This document shows, in pieces, positions 8,835 through 16,651 of a stretch of DNA of 64,000 nucleotides. Position 1 is the first letter of the stretch. Each line of letters starts with the position of its first letter. Position numbers and translations under genes: made by a program. Under the pieces are notes generated by a model. The model was not told the origin of the DNA, did no database searches, and worked only from the letters and a program-made list of their open reading frames with translations. This DNA comes from Burkholderia sp. OK233 (GTDB lineage: Bacteria > Pseudomonadota > Gammaproteobacteria > Burkholderiales > Burkholderiaceae): positions 3,348,001-3,412,000 of the forward strand of contig NZ_OCSR01000001.1 of the NCBI RefSeq assembly GCF_900230185.1, written 5' to 3'.

Positions 8835-9197
8835 ATGGAATTCCTGACCAAACTGATTGCCTGTTTTCTGATCGCCTGGTTGCCGATAGTCGGCTATCCA
8901 GCACAGGCACCTGTTTGCTCCGGGATGTCGACAGTGGTTTCCTCATCGCATGAATACCGGTCGGTGACAGCCAGTTCGCACGACCGCAAACATGACACCA
9001 AAGCGCCATGCGTCAAGCTGGAGACCGCCTGTCAAGCCGACATGAATCGCCTATGTTGCGAGGCGCCGGGCTTGCTTTCCTCGTCACATCAAGCTATCGC
9101 GGTAATGACGTCGTCGTCCGAATATCGGCTTGCTAACCATGTCCTCGACGCGCAGTTCGTTCCCGAACCGCCGCAGCGCCCACCACAAAGCGCGTAA
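8835..9197 (+). CDS. Small exported protein of a probable copper-response module
   Basis: A 120-residue protein with a signal peptide (MEFLTKLIACFLIAWLPIVG, cleavage after about PAQA). The mature part is Ser/His-rich with five Cys (CVKLETACQADMNRLCCEA) and a proline-rich tail (VPEPPQRPPQSA). That tail recalls small CzcI/DUF2946-type proteins of metal-resistance loci, a weak match. It begins about 55 bp downstream of the CueR-like promoter, so metal induction is likely. Periplasmic metal binding or signalling is inferred. Confidence 0.5.
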   Translation: MEFLTKLIACFLIAWLPIVGYPAQAPVCSGMSTVVSSSHEYRSVTASSHDRKHDTKAPCVKLETACQADMNRLCCEAPGLLSSSHQAIAVMTSSSEYRLANHVLDAQFVPEPPQRPPQSA

Positions 9198-9383
9198 GCC
9201 TCCCTGGCAAACCGCCTGCAGACAGATATCCGGACGACGCTCACGCGCGCCCAGGTGTGCTGTCAATCTGAAGATTGCACGAAGCTTCCGCGGGACGATC
9301 AACGTGATCGGAGACGCGAGTTCGTCTGCGACTTCCTGATCCGAACATACAGCCCGAATTACCTCCTATTTGCGGAGTTCAAA

Positions 9384-9626
9384 ATGAATATCAAACGACT
9401 GACGATGTCCCTCCTGCTGGTGTCTATCACTGGTTTCACCGGCGTAGCCATGGCCGCCGGTGGATCGCGCGGTGGAGTGTATCCAAACGATTCTCTTGCC
9501 GCCCCGGGCGCAGCCTCGATGATGGGATCTGCTGGAAACGGCCGGATGAACATGGACTCTTGCCCGATGATGAAGAACGGCAACTGTCCGATGCTGAGCC
9601 AACAGCATTCCAGTAGCAAAAGCTGA
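9384..9626 (+). CDS. Small Met/Cys-rich exported protein, putative copper binder
   Basis: An 80-residue protein with a signal peptide ending AMAAGG. The mature chain carries a metal-ligand cluster (MNMDSCPMMKNGNCPM) and a Ser-rich tail. GGAG precedes the ATG at 9384; the longer frame from 9255 has no ribosome site. The Met/Cys spacing suits Cu(I) binding in the periplasm. It lies downstream of the CueR-like promoter and before a small membrane protein; function is inferred from composition and context. Confidence 0.6.
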   Translation: MNIKRLTMSLLLVSITGFTGVAMAAGGSRGGVYPNDSLAAPGAASMMGSAGNGRMNMDSCPMMKNGNCPMLSQQHSSSKS

Positions 9627-9760
9627 CACGCAACGCCCGCCGAATAAGGTGGGCAGGGGGCGGCTTCGTAACGCTTTCGAATGAAGCCGACTCATAGCCT
9701 TATTGATCCACGCTTTACTGATGCCTCGGGATCGTCCTGATTCCGAGGCCGGAGCCTTCC

Positions 9761-10015
9761 ATGAAATGCAATGCGAAATTCCTGTTGAAGATTGCCGGCG
9801 CGCTTGCGGCGGTTCTTGCAGTCTTATATTGGGCGCTGCCTGAATATCACGCTGAGATCCTGGCGTTGGCGCCTCTCTCTTTGGCGGTGCTGTGTCCGTT
9901 GTCGATGCTAATGATGATGTGGTTCATTCAACGCCCGGATGAGTCGGCCAGGCGTGTCCTGCCACCCGCTAACCAGGCGTTGTCCTCGGTGCAATCCCGG
10001 ATTAACGAGCTGTAA
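9761..10015 (+). CDS. Small DUF2933-like membrane protein
   Basis: An 84-residue protein with two hydrophobic helices (FLLKIAGALAAVLAVLYWAL and ILALAPLSLAVLCPLSMLMM) and a short polar tail. It resembles the DUF2933 family of tiny inner-membrane proteins found in metal and copper loci; this is a pattern match. GGAG lies before the ATG. Its position as third small gene after the CueR-like promoter supports a role in the same response. Confidence 0.6.
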   Translation: MKCNAKFLLKIAGALAAVLAVLYWALPEYHAEILALAPLSLAVLCPLSMLMMMWFIQRPDESARRVLPPANQALSSVQSRINEL

Positions 10016-10069
10016 TCAACCGGAACGGCGTAGACCACGCTGCGCGTTCGCTCGCATGTTCGTACACGT

Positions 10070-10603
10070 CGTTTCATCTACAACGCACTCGAGCCCATTC
10101 AGAAGGGCGATATTGATATCGATAGCGCGCACGTCAATGCATCGGGCACGAACTTGCCGAAGCTGCGCAGCCGCGTCGGCACGGTGTTTCAGCACTTCGA
10201 GTTGTTCCCGCGTCTGAGCGTCACCGACAACCTCACGCTCGCACAGATGAAGGCGCTCGGACGCAGCCGGGACGAAGCCCGAACGCGCGGCCTGAAGATG
10301 CTGGATCGCGTCGGACTGATGGCGCGCAAGGACAAGTATCCTGGTACGTTGTCGGGAGGTCAGCACCAGCGTGTGGCCATCGCGCGGGCGTTGTCGATGG
10401 ATCCCATTGTCATGTTGTTCGATGAACCGACGTCCGCGCTCGATCCTGAAATGGTTGGCGAGGTACTCGACGTGATGACCACGCTCGCGGAAGATGGCAT
10501 GACGATGATGTGCGTGACGCATGAGATGGGATTCGCATCACGCGTCGGAAGCCGCATCGTTTTCATGGATGTCGGCGGACGCATTCTCGAAGACTGCACG
10601 CGC
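10070..10603 (+). pseudogene. Polar amino-acid ABC transporter ATPase remnant (GltL-like)
   Basis: The readable part begins [15 protein letters not shown], which is downstream of Walker A in intact GltL/ArtP-type ATPases, so the P-loop is missing. The Q-loop region ([14 protein letters not shown]), the signature LSGGQHQR, Walker B ([15 protein letters not shown]) and the H-loop ([10 protein letters not shown]) are present. Homology stops at [10 protein letters not shown] and runs directly into an IS1182 fragment on the other strand. It has lost both ends and cannot hydrolyse ATP. Confidence 0.85.
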
Positions 10604-10927
10604 GGCGATGGTCTTGAAGTCCGGCGAAAGGCGGCCTGTTAGCCACATGAGTTCAACGTTGCGTTGAGTCTCACGTTCCAGGCGCCGACTCGACTGAATC
10701 CGGTTTAGATAGCCGTAGACGTAAATCTTGAGCAGCACGGATGGATGATATGAGGGGCGTCCCGTCATCGCGGGAGCGGTTCCGTCAAAGCCGAGATCAT
10801 GAAGATCGAGCTCATCGACAAAGACGTCGACTACGCGCACTGGATTGTCGTCGGACACATAGTCCTCGAGATACTCGGGCAGCAAGACAGCTTGCCTACG
10901 GTCATCGCCTTCAACGAATCGCTTCAT
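10604..10927 (-). pseudogene. IS1182-family transposase, N-terminal fragment
   Basis: About 108 N-terminal residues survive (MKRFVEGDDRRQAVLLPEYL, then DDNPVRVVDVFVDELDL), typical of IS1182 transposases. The frame then enters the antisense of the GltL-like remnant. The catalytic DDE part is absent, so this is a deletion junction left by the IS. Confidence 0.85.
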
Positions 10928-11355
10928 GTATTCGCCCGACCTGAATGCGTTACTTCAGTTTAGGCGATCAGCGTGCGTTTTCACACAAGCTGGGTCGGTT
11001 ATCCGCTGAAGGCCTGAAGATCAAGGAAAAATCAAAAAACAGGGCAGACTTGCACCCGGTCTATCCACTTACAAGGGGTCGCGCGGGCTACTCTTTTGGT
11101 TTCGTGCACGCTGAACAAACCTGATTCGCAACCGATGAACAGAAGTTCAGCTCTCGACCTGAAGGTGGCGCCTTCGCGGCGAGAACGAAGTCCGTTTCCC
11201 CACGCCGACTGCTGACTGCTCCGAATGGCATTCCTGCTTGCCTCGACTTTCGCAGGAGCCGTCTGGTATGTCATTTCCTCCCATCCCAACAGGTCGTCCA
11301 ACCGTCCTGCGCCGAGCCTGATCGAAACCCGCAACCAGTTGTTGGCAGACCTGTC
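10928..11355. other. Intergenic debris
   Basis: This follows the truncated IS1182 start and leads into the left arm of the inverted repeat. I see no supported gene. Confidence 0.4.
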
Positions 11356-11595
11356 GTTCGAAAACAAACAGTCAATGACAGATATGTTTGTCATAGCAGG
11401 ACATGTTTTTTCCTCCAGCCCCTTCGGAAGGCTTCGCAACAGATCATCTTAAATTTTTATTTGTCTTTGTTTTCATGTGGTTAGATGGATTTTCCCGGTT
11501 CATGGATTGAGGTTGGCACACCCTATGCAAATGTACCTGTGAGCGCAACGAATAGTGCTCTTTTCCAAACCGAAGCAGATCCCAGGAGTTTTATC

Positions 11596-11829
11596 ATGAC
11601 CTCGCTGACCATCAAAGACCTCGCATACACCGAAGAACTGTCCGCCAAGGCCCTGTCCGCTGTACGCGGCGGCAGCAACTACAACGTCGGAAACCTCAAC
11701 CTTGCTTATGGCGGCGGCTTCGCCAGCCCGGGCATCGTGGTGGCACCGGTCACCCAGACTGACACGCACACGAAGGTCGAGATTCCCACCATCCAGAATT
11801 TCGGTGGCCTGCAGTTTGCCCAAGTGTGA
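11596..11829 (+). CDS. Double-glycine leader peptide 1 (bacteriocin-like)
   Basis: A 77-residue peptide with a 26-residue leader ending in ELSAKALSAVRGG, the double-glycine cleavage signature read by C39-peptidase ABC exporters. The mature part is Gly/Asn-rich (SNYNVGNLNLAYGGGF) followed by a Val/Thr-rich stretch and a conserved C-terminus (PTIQNFGGLQF). AGGAG precedes the ATG at 11596; the in-frame upstream extension from 11485 has no ribosome site. It is the first of a tandem pair. Bacteriocin, signal or adhesive peptide are all possible; no exporter with a C39 domain is in the window. Confidence 0.75.
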   Translation: MTSLTIKDLAYTEELSAKALSAVRGGSNYNVGNLNLAYGGGFASPGIVVAPVTQTDTHTKVEIPTIQNFGGLQFAQV

Positions 11830-11950
11830 GTTAAGTGCAGAGGAGAGTCGCCCTGACAGGGATATCGTCCAATCTCACACAGGTGCGCTCTCCAGCGCTT
11901 GCGCAACAAATCGTGCTCTTCCAAACCGAAACAGATCCAGGAGATTTACC

Positions 11951-12184
11951 ATGACCTCGCTGACCATCAAAGACCTCGCCCATGCCGAAGAACTGTCTGC
12001 CAAGGCTCTTTCCGCTGTACGCGGCGGCAGCAACTACAACCTTGGAAACCTCAACGCTGCTTATGGCGGCGGCTTCGCCAGCCCCAGCATCGTGGTGGCA
12101 CCGGTCACCCAGGTTGACACGTACACGAAGGTCGATATTCCCACCATCCAGAATTTCGGTGGCCTGCAGTTTGTTAAGGCATAA
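11951..12184 (+). CDS. Double-glycine leader peptide 2 (bacteriocin-like)
   Basis: A 77-residue paralogue of the preceding gene, with leader MTSLTIKDLAHAEELSAKAL then SAVRGG and mature part SNYNLGNLNAAYGGGFASPS. It differs from peptide 1 at about a dozen positions, mostly in the mature part. The ribosome site is CAGGAG. The 121-bp gap to gene 1 is itself a degenerate repeat of the leader region of gene 1 (both contain TGCTCTTCCAAACCGAA-type sequence), so the tandem pair arose by local duplication before the inverted duplication. Confidence 0.75.
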   Translation: MTSLTIKDLAHAEELSAKALSAVRGGSNYNLGNLNAAYGGGFASPSIVVAPVTQVDTYTKVDIPTIQNFGGLQFVKA

Positions 12185-12465
12185 GTTCAAGGGATGGGAG
12201 AGTCGCACACACAGGGATAGTCCGATCCTCTGGCGTGTGCTCTCCCGCGGCGCTCACAAGTGAGAGCTGCATCGACAGGATAGAGTGTCGGTCGGTTCTG
12301 GCATGTGAACACCATTTCCGATAATAGGGATTGGCGCTTTAAATCTGAATTGATAGTTTCATAACAGGGGGAGCGCAGAGTGGGGAGCCAAGCGGTTGGG
12401 TCCAATCAGCATAGTTCGTTCTCCTTCCGAACCGTCCGGACTTGTCACCGAGGTTTGGATTCAAA

Positions 12466-12500
12466 GCCCGACCGGCGTCTCCTCCGGCGGGCTTTTTTTT
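12466..12500 (+). terminator. Rho-independent terminator closing the left peptide pair
   Basis: The stem GCCCG-A-CCGG pairs with CCGG-CGGGC across an 8-base loop and is followed by eight T. It marks the inner end of the left repeat arm. Confidence 0.88.
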
Positions 12501-12708
12501 CGGCTCTCGATGATCGCGTACGTGCAGCCGCAATGTTGAATTAAACGACGAAGCGCACCGGTACGGTAATTGCATGGATAACGAACAGTCGCGAGCGGTT
12601 TCGGGTCGCTTCCGGCGACATTCGGACTACGGCCGTTGGCCATCGTCCTGAAATAGACGCTCGAACGCCCCTTCCCCGATTCGATAGGAGACGCTTGAGG
12701 ACAAGTAC

Positions 12709-12867
12709 GGGCCCCCTCAGAATTCGGATTTTCAAGCACGATAACCGAACCGCACAATCAAACGAATCAAAGATTTAGCTGCGACGACAAATGTCCGCAC
12801 CGAACCTTGCGTCGTGCGGGTTCCCAGATCGCCCGCGTATGCAAAAATCCGAATCCTGAAGGGCCCC
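12709..12867. mobile_element. Miniature inverted-repeat element, Tn3-derived (TIME-like)
   Basis: This 159-bp segment is bounded by 25-bp imperfect inverted repeats, GGGCCCCCTCAGAATTCGG at the left and, on the minus strand, GGGGCCCTTCAGGATTCGG at the right. It has no coding capacity. The left repeat continues into AAGCACGATAAC, like the inner part of Tn3-family terminal repeats. No clear 5-bp target duplication is visible. The class is inferred. Confidence 0.5.
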
Positions 12868-12903
12868 GTCAAGGGAAACCGGCGTCGCAGCGCCAACTCT
12901 TTA

Positions 12904-13352
12904 TGCCACGTTCGGCACCAGACCAGTTGTTCATGGCTGCTCTGGATGCCTACGCGGTATCCGCGGGGTCACTGGCGGGGCCCGCACACTCACCGAGGCT
13001 GTGGGTTGTCTGCTGGACGAAGCGGTCAGGGCCGTAACGGATTCCACAGCGGGAGCGCGGATGCATGTTTGCGATCGGCATGCTGGCTTGTCATCCTGAC
13101 CATAGTCGCCTTGCTCATGAGATGGCAACACGCAGGAATGTCCTGAGAAACGAGGTTGCCATCAAGCTGCAACATTGGACAAGTCCGGCAAGAGCTGCGT
13201 CGCTTGCCCGCTATCTGAGTACCGTGTTGCAGGGACTGTCGGTTCAGGCCCGTGACGGGGCAACACCTTCTGATTTGCAACTGGTCGCCGCGGAGATGGT
13301 TGCCGGACTTTTAGTGCAGACAGGTTTAACGCGGACATCTCCGGTCGAGTAG
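12904..13352 (+). pseudogene. TetR/AcrR-family regulator remnant
   Basis: Pieces in two frames read as the ligand-binding half of a TetR regulator: LFMAALDAYAVSAGSLAG, LTEAVGCLLDEAVRAVTD, then FAIGMLACHPDHSRLAHEMA and YLSTVLQGLSVQARDGAT. Frameshifts near 12980 and 13060 separate them, and the N-terminal helix-turn-helix is absent. It lies between the arms of the inverted repeat. Confidence 0.7.
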
Positions 13353-13358
13353 GGACGA

Positions 13359-13631
13359 TTGCCTCGCCAATCCGTGTTTTCATTTCCAGTTCGAAGGATC
13401 TTCGCGGAAGGGGCCACCCAGACCATCCCCCGGTCATTCTGGGCCGGCGCCTACTACCGGCAGCAGCGCGCGAAGGGCAGCTCGCACCACATTGCCGTGA
13501 GGGCCCTCGCATTCAAGTGGATCCGCGTCCTGTGTCGGTGCTGGCAGACGCGCACGCTGTACATCGCGACCGTTTACCTCAACGTGCTCAGGAAACGCGG
13601 TTCGCTCCTTCTCGGCAAGCTGGGGGCTTAG
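13359..13631 (+). pseudogene. Transposase C-terminal fragment (IS110-like)
   Basis: The C-terminal part reads FWAGAYYRQQRAKGSSHHIA, then VRALAFKWIRVLCRCWQTRT and a short tail. I associate this block with the ends of some IS110-family transposases, from memory. No N-terminal domain is present, so it is a fragment. Confidence 0.45.
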
Positions 13632-13916
13632 GTTAAGGCCGGGTCCAGCTCTTTTATCTGATTGGGGCAAGCCGCGCAGCGCCGCGTCAGGCCGAAGGCA
13701 AAGCTCGCGGGGAGCCGGTGGGCAACGAAGGAACCGCCGTCAGGCGGCTGTCCACGGGCGGGCGCGGGATGATCGTCGTAGCGAGATGTAGACGTTGAAC
13801 AAAAAACTTGATAGCGATCTTTTAATGATGACGTGAACGAAAAGATTCGCCTGGATTCGTGATCCTCCGTACAGGCGGATCCCTCCCACTCCGCCCAGAC
13901 TGAAAGCGCATGGGAA

Positions 13917-13950
13917 ATAAAAAACCCGCCGGCGGAGACGCCGGTCGGGC
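13917..13950 (-). terminator. Rho-independent terminator closing the right peptide pair
   Basis: This is the mirror of the left-arm terminator with one loop base changed. The stem (CCGGTCGGGC with CCCGCCGG) is followed on the minus strand by TTTTTTATT. Confidence 0.85.
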
Positions 13951-14231
13951 TTTGAATCCAAACCTCGGTGACAAGTCCGGACGGTTCGGAAGGAGAACGA
14001 ACTATGCTGATTGGACCCAACCGCTTGGCTCCCCACTCTGCGCTCCCCCTGTTATGAAACTATCAATTCAGATTTAAAGCGCCAATCCCTATTATCGGAA
14101 ATGGTGTTCACATGCCAGAACCGACCGACACTCTATCCTGTCGATGCAGCTCTCACTTGTGAGCGCCGCGGGAGAGCACACGCCAGAGGATCGGACTATC
14201 CCTGTGTGTGCGACTCTCCCATCCCTTGAAC

Positions 14232-14465
14232 TTATGCCTTAACAAACTGCAGGCCACCGAAATTCTGGATGGTGGGAATATCGACCTTCGTGTACGTGTC
14301 AACCTGGGTGACCGGCGCCACCACGATGGCCGGGCTGGCGAAACCACCGCCATAGGCAGCGTTGAAGTTGCCGAGGTTGTAGTTGCTGCCGCCGCGTACA
14401 GCGGAAAGAGCCTTGGCAGACAGTTCTTCGGCATGGGCGAGGTCTTTGATGGTCAGCGAGGTCAT
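14232..14465 (-). CDS. Double-glycine leader peptide 3 (mirror of peptide 2)
   Basis: A 77-residue peptide with the same leader and the SAVRGG cleavage site. The mature part differs from its mirror gene at two residues (NLGNFNAAYGG and ASPAIVV instead of NLGNLNAAYGG and ASPSIVV), plus several silent changes. It is followed by the 3' tail shared exactly with the left arm. Its start has the same CAGGAG ribosome site. Function as for peptide 1. Confidence 0.75.
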   Translation of the reverse strand: MTSLTIKDLAHAEELSAKALSAVRGGSNYNLGNFNAAYGGGFASPAIVVAPVTQVDTYTKVDIPTIQNFGGLQFVKA

Positions 14466-14586
14466 GGTAAATCTCCTGGATCTGTTTCGGTTTGGAAGAG
14501 CACGATTTGTTGCGCAAGCGCTGGAGAGCGCACCTGTGGGGATTGGACAACATCCCCTGTCAGGGCGGCTCTCCCATCCGCCTAAC

Positions 14587-14820
14587 TCACAGTGCGACAA
14601 ACTGCAGGCCGCCAAAATTCTGGATGGTGGGAATCTCGACCTTCGTATGCGTGTCAGTCTGGGTGACCGGTGCCACCACGATGCCCGGGCTGGCGAAGCC
14701 GCCGCCATAAGCAGCGTTGAGGTTTCCGACGTTGTAGTTGCTGCCGCCGCGTACAGCGGACAGGGCCTTGGCGGACAGTTCTTCGGAGTATGCGAGGTCT
14801 TTGATGGTCAGCGAGGTCAT
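14587..14820 (-). CDS. Double-glycine leader peptide 4 (mirror of peptide 1)
   Basis: A 77-residue peptide with a leader ending SAVRGG. Compared with its mirror gene, the leader has S for T at residue 12, the mature part has NAAYGGG for NLAYGGG, and the last three residues are VAL instead of AQV. AGGAG lies before the ATG at 14820. It is first in the right-hand pair, transcribed toward the terminator at 13917. Confidence 0.75.
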   Translation of the reverse strand: MTSLTIKDLAYSEELSAKALSAVRGGSNYNVGNLNAAYGGGFASPGIVVAPVTQTDTHTKVEIPTIQNFGGLQFVAL

Positions 14821-15060
14821 GATAAAACTCCTGGGATTTGCTTCGGTTTGGAAAAGAGCACTAATCGTTGCGCTCACAGGTACATTCGCATAGGGTGTGC
14901 CAACCTCAATCCATGAACCGGGAAAATCCATCTAACCACATGAAAACAAAGACAAATAAATATCATCCATGAGTTTTTAAAAGGTTGGTGAAGGGGCTGG
15001 GTGGAAAAAGATGTCTTGCTATGGCAAACACATTTCCCGGTGACTGTTTGCTTTGACAGA

Positions 15061-15317
15061 ACAGCCCTGCTCTACGTAAATGTCAGCTGACATGACTGCC
15101 GTTCTCGCGCGCGGATCACATCGCTTCAGACCGCGATTGGTTCCCTGCCCAACGGCGCGTGGCAAGTTGGGCGACATAACCCTTGAACCCGGGCACCCCT
15201 TACCGCATGGACCGGTTGATCCAAGGCTCGTCGACATCGCGGTCGACGGTCGATGCAATCACACGCCCCGGGGTCCGGCTAGCCGTGCACGTCGGGAGAC
15301 GATGCCATCGTATCGGG
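15061..15317. other. Unassigned sequence between the repeat arm and the IS6 element
   Basis: I find no supported gene. It does not contain the missing start of the glutathione reductase gene found on the other side of the IS6 element, so flanking DNA was lost or rearranged. Confidence 0.4.
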
Positions 15318-15396
15318 GGCTCTGGCGCAAATAGGTGGTGTAGCCGGAATGTTTTTTATAGGTATGGATACCTTATCGATTGAACAGGACAGCATT

Positions 15397-15824
15397 CTAG
15401 ACGGAGGGCGGTGCGGTGTCCTTGAGCCCGAGAGCGCAGAGGTCGAATTGCCCCTTGCGAATGCGATGCATCAGTTCGATGCCGCCCAGAAGGATCCGCG
15501 CACAGCGAAAAGTTTTGAATCCCAGCATGGGTCGCGTACGTCGCTTGATCGCCCGATGGTCCTGCTCGACGAGGTTGTTGAGATATTTGGACTGGCGGAC
15601 CTTGATGGGCGTTTTACGATCATGATTGATGGCTTCGAGTGCAGCGAGATTGGCGCCGCTTTTGTCGATAGTCACGGTCTCGGGCACGCCATTCTGGGCT
15701 ATCGATTTCTCAAAGTAACGCCGGGCTGCAGTCTTGTCCCGATGGGCGCGCAGCAGAAAGTCAATGGTGTTGCCGTCCTTGTCGACGGCCCGGTAAAGAT
15801 ACCGCCATTCGCCCTTGACGCGGA
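15397..15824 (-). pseudogene. IS6-family transposase, C-terminal exon
   Basis: This frame reads RVKGEWRYLYRAVDKDGNTI, VTIDKSGANLAAL with the second Asp, and YLNNLVEQDHRAIKRRTRPM with the Glu, ending at 15397. It continues the N-terminal part at 19615-19876; joined, the product is a complete DDE transposase. It would be functional only if the intron splices. Confidence 0.85.
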
Positions 15825-15875
15825 GTGGAGTAAGAGACAGGGCGTAGTCGAGCTATCTCCCTGCCTCTCCTCCCC

Positions 15876-15909
15876 GAACCGGACTTGCACCTCTCAGCGC
15901 ATCCGGCTC
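15876..15909 (-). ncRNA. Group II intron domain V
   Basis: The minus strand reads GAGCCGGATGCGCTGAGAGG followed by TGCAAGTCCGGTTC. This 34-nt hairpin has the AGC catalytic triad and a GAGA-type tetraloop region. The maturase stop codon lies inside it, so the reading frame overlaps the ribozyme core. Confidence 0.8.
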
Positions 15910-16646
15910 TCCGTTGAAGTGTTGCTCATAGCAAAGGCGACATCGGCATAGCGCGACTCGATGGTACTGCGTGTCTCATCGCGCAGCATGTACGGATTTT
16001 CCGTCGGGGTACGCCAGGTGAATCGACCCTTGCGACTGGTAACAAGACGCCGAAGCGCCACCGCCCCATACCAACCTCGACTATTCTGGCCTTTTAACAC
16101 CCATGTTGTAGCCTGTCCCGGCCCTGGTGCTCGGATAAGATCGCGCATCAGCGATCTGAAGCCTCGCCGATACTTGCGCGCGAGCCAATATCCGAGTTTC
16201 CAGAAGACGGTACGGTCCAGCCGGCCAAACAGGGTCGCCGTGTAGTCGGTGTATTGATAGAAGGCAGCCCAGCCAGCAATTTGCCGATTCAGGCTCTCCA
16301 CCAGGTCCATCCGATTCATGCTGTAATTGCCCGACAGTTGTTTGACTAACCGCCCGGCAAAGCCCCGATACTTCTCCCACGGAATGGTCGTTACGGGCCG
16401 CAGGCGCCCGCGTGGTCCGCGCTTGCGGATGATGCGGTGACCAAGGAAGACGAAGCCGTCGTTCACATGCGTTATATGGGTCTTCTCCATATTCAGCGTG
16501 AGCTTCAGTTCATCTTCAAGGAACCCACGGCACGCTTCGCGTACTGCCTCGGCATGTTCACGGGTTCCCTTGACAACGATCACAAAGTCATCCGCATACC
16601 GACAGTAGGAGATAGCTGGTTTCCACTGCCGGTTTTCTCGCACAGT
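15894..16646 (-). pseudogene. ltrA: Group II intron reverse transcriptase/maturase, C-terminal part
   Basis: It carries the rest of the reverse transcriptase after the IS701 insertion: the catalytic YADD motif (SYCRYADDFVIVVKG), the thumb/X domain (GHRIIRKRGPRGRLRPV) and a group II maturase tail (RLVTSRKGRFTWRTPTENPY). Joined to 18150-18950 through the 5-bp target CTATT, the frame continues without loss (QRPI-TVRENRQWKP). The insertion separates the palm from its active site, so this copy should be inactive. Confidence 0.88.
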
Positions 16647-16651
16647 AATAG

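Larger units (their letters stand above)
11356..12500 (+). repeat. Left arm of a 1.1-kb inverted duplication
   Basis: Every matching position p pairs with 26416-p in the right arm, without indels from about 11456 to 12500. The first 100 bp (11356-11455) are only roughly conserved, while 12187-12480 appears identical to its mirror. The arm holds two tandem double-glycine peptide genes reading inward and ends in a terminator. Confidence 0.92.
13917..15060 (-). repeat. Right arm of the 1.1-kb inverted duplication
   Basis: It mirrors 11356-12500 around an axis at 13208. The part 13917-14960 is collinear. The outer part to about 15060 matches only loosely (TGTTTGCCATAGCAAGACAT against TGTTTGTCATAGCAGGACAT). 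It carries two peptide genes reading inward, so the four genes form two convergent pairs. Confidence 0.92.

Noticed and set aside
11032..11439. A minus-strand gene of 135 codons
   Set aside because: Cys/Arg/Ser-rich random-looking product with no ribosome site; it overlaps the conserved upstream region of the peptide repeat.
7331..16651. A composite transposon bounded by the two inverted IS701 copies, carrying the copper-type and peptide genes
   Set aside because: Copy 2 has its own 5-bp target duplication inside the intron, showing it inserted alone; the copies also differ by many substitutions and at one end.
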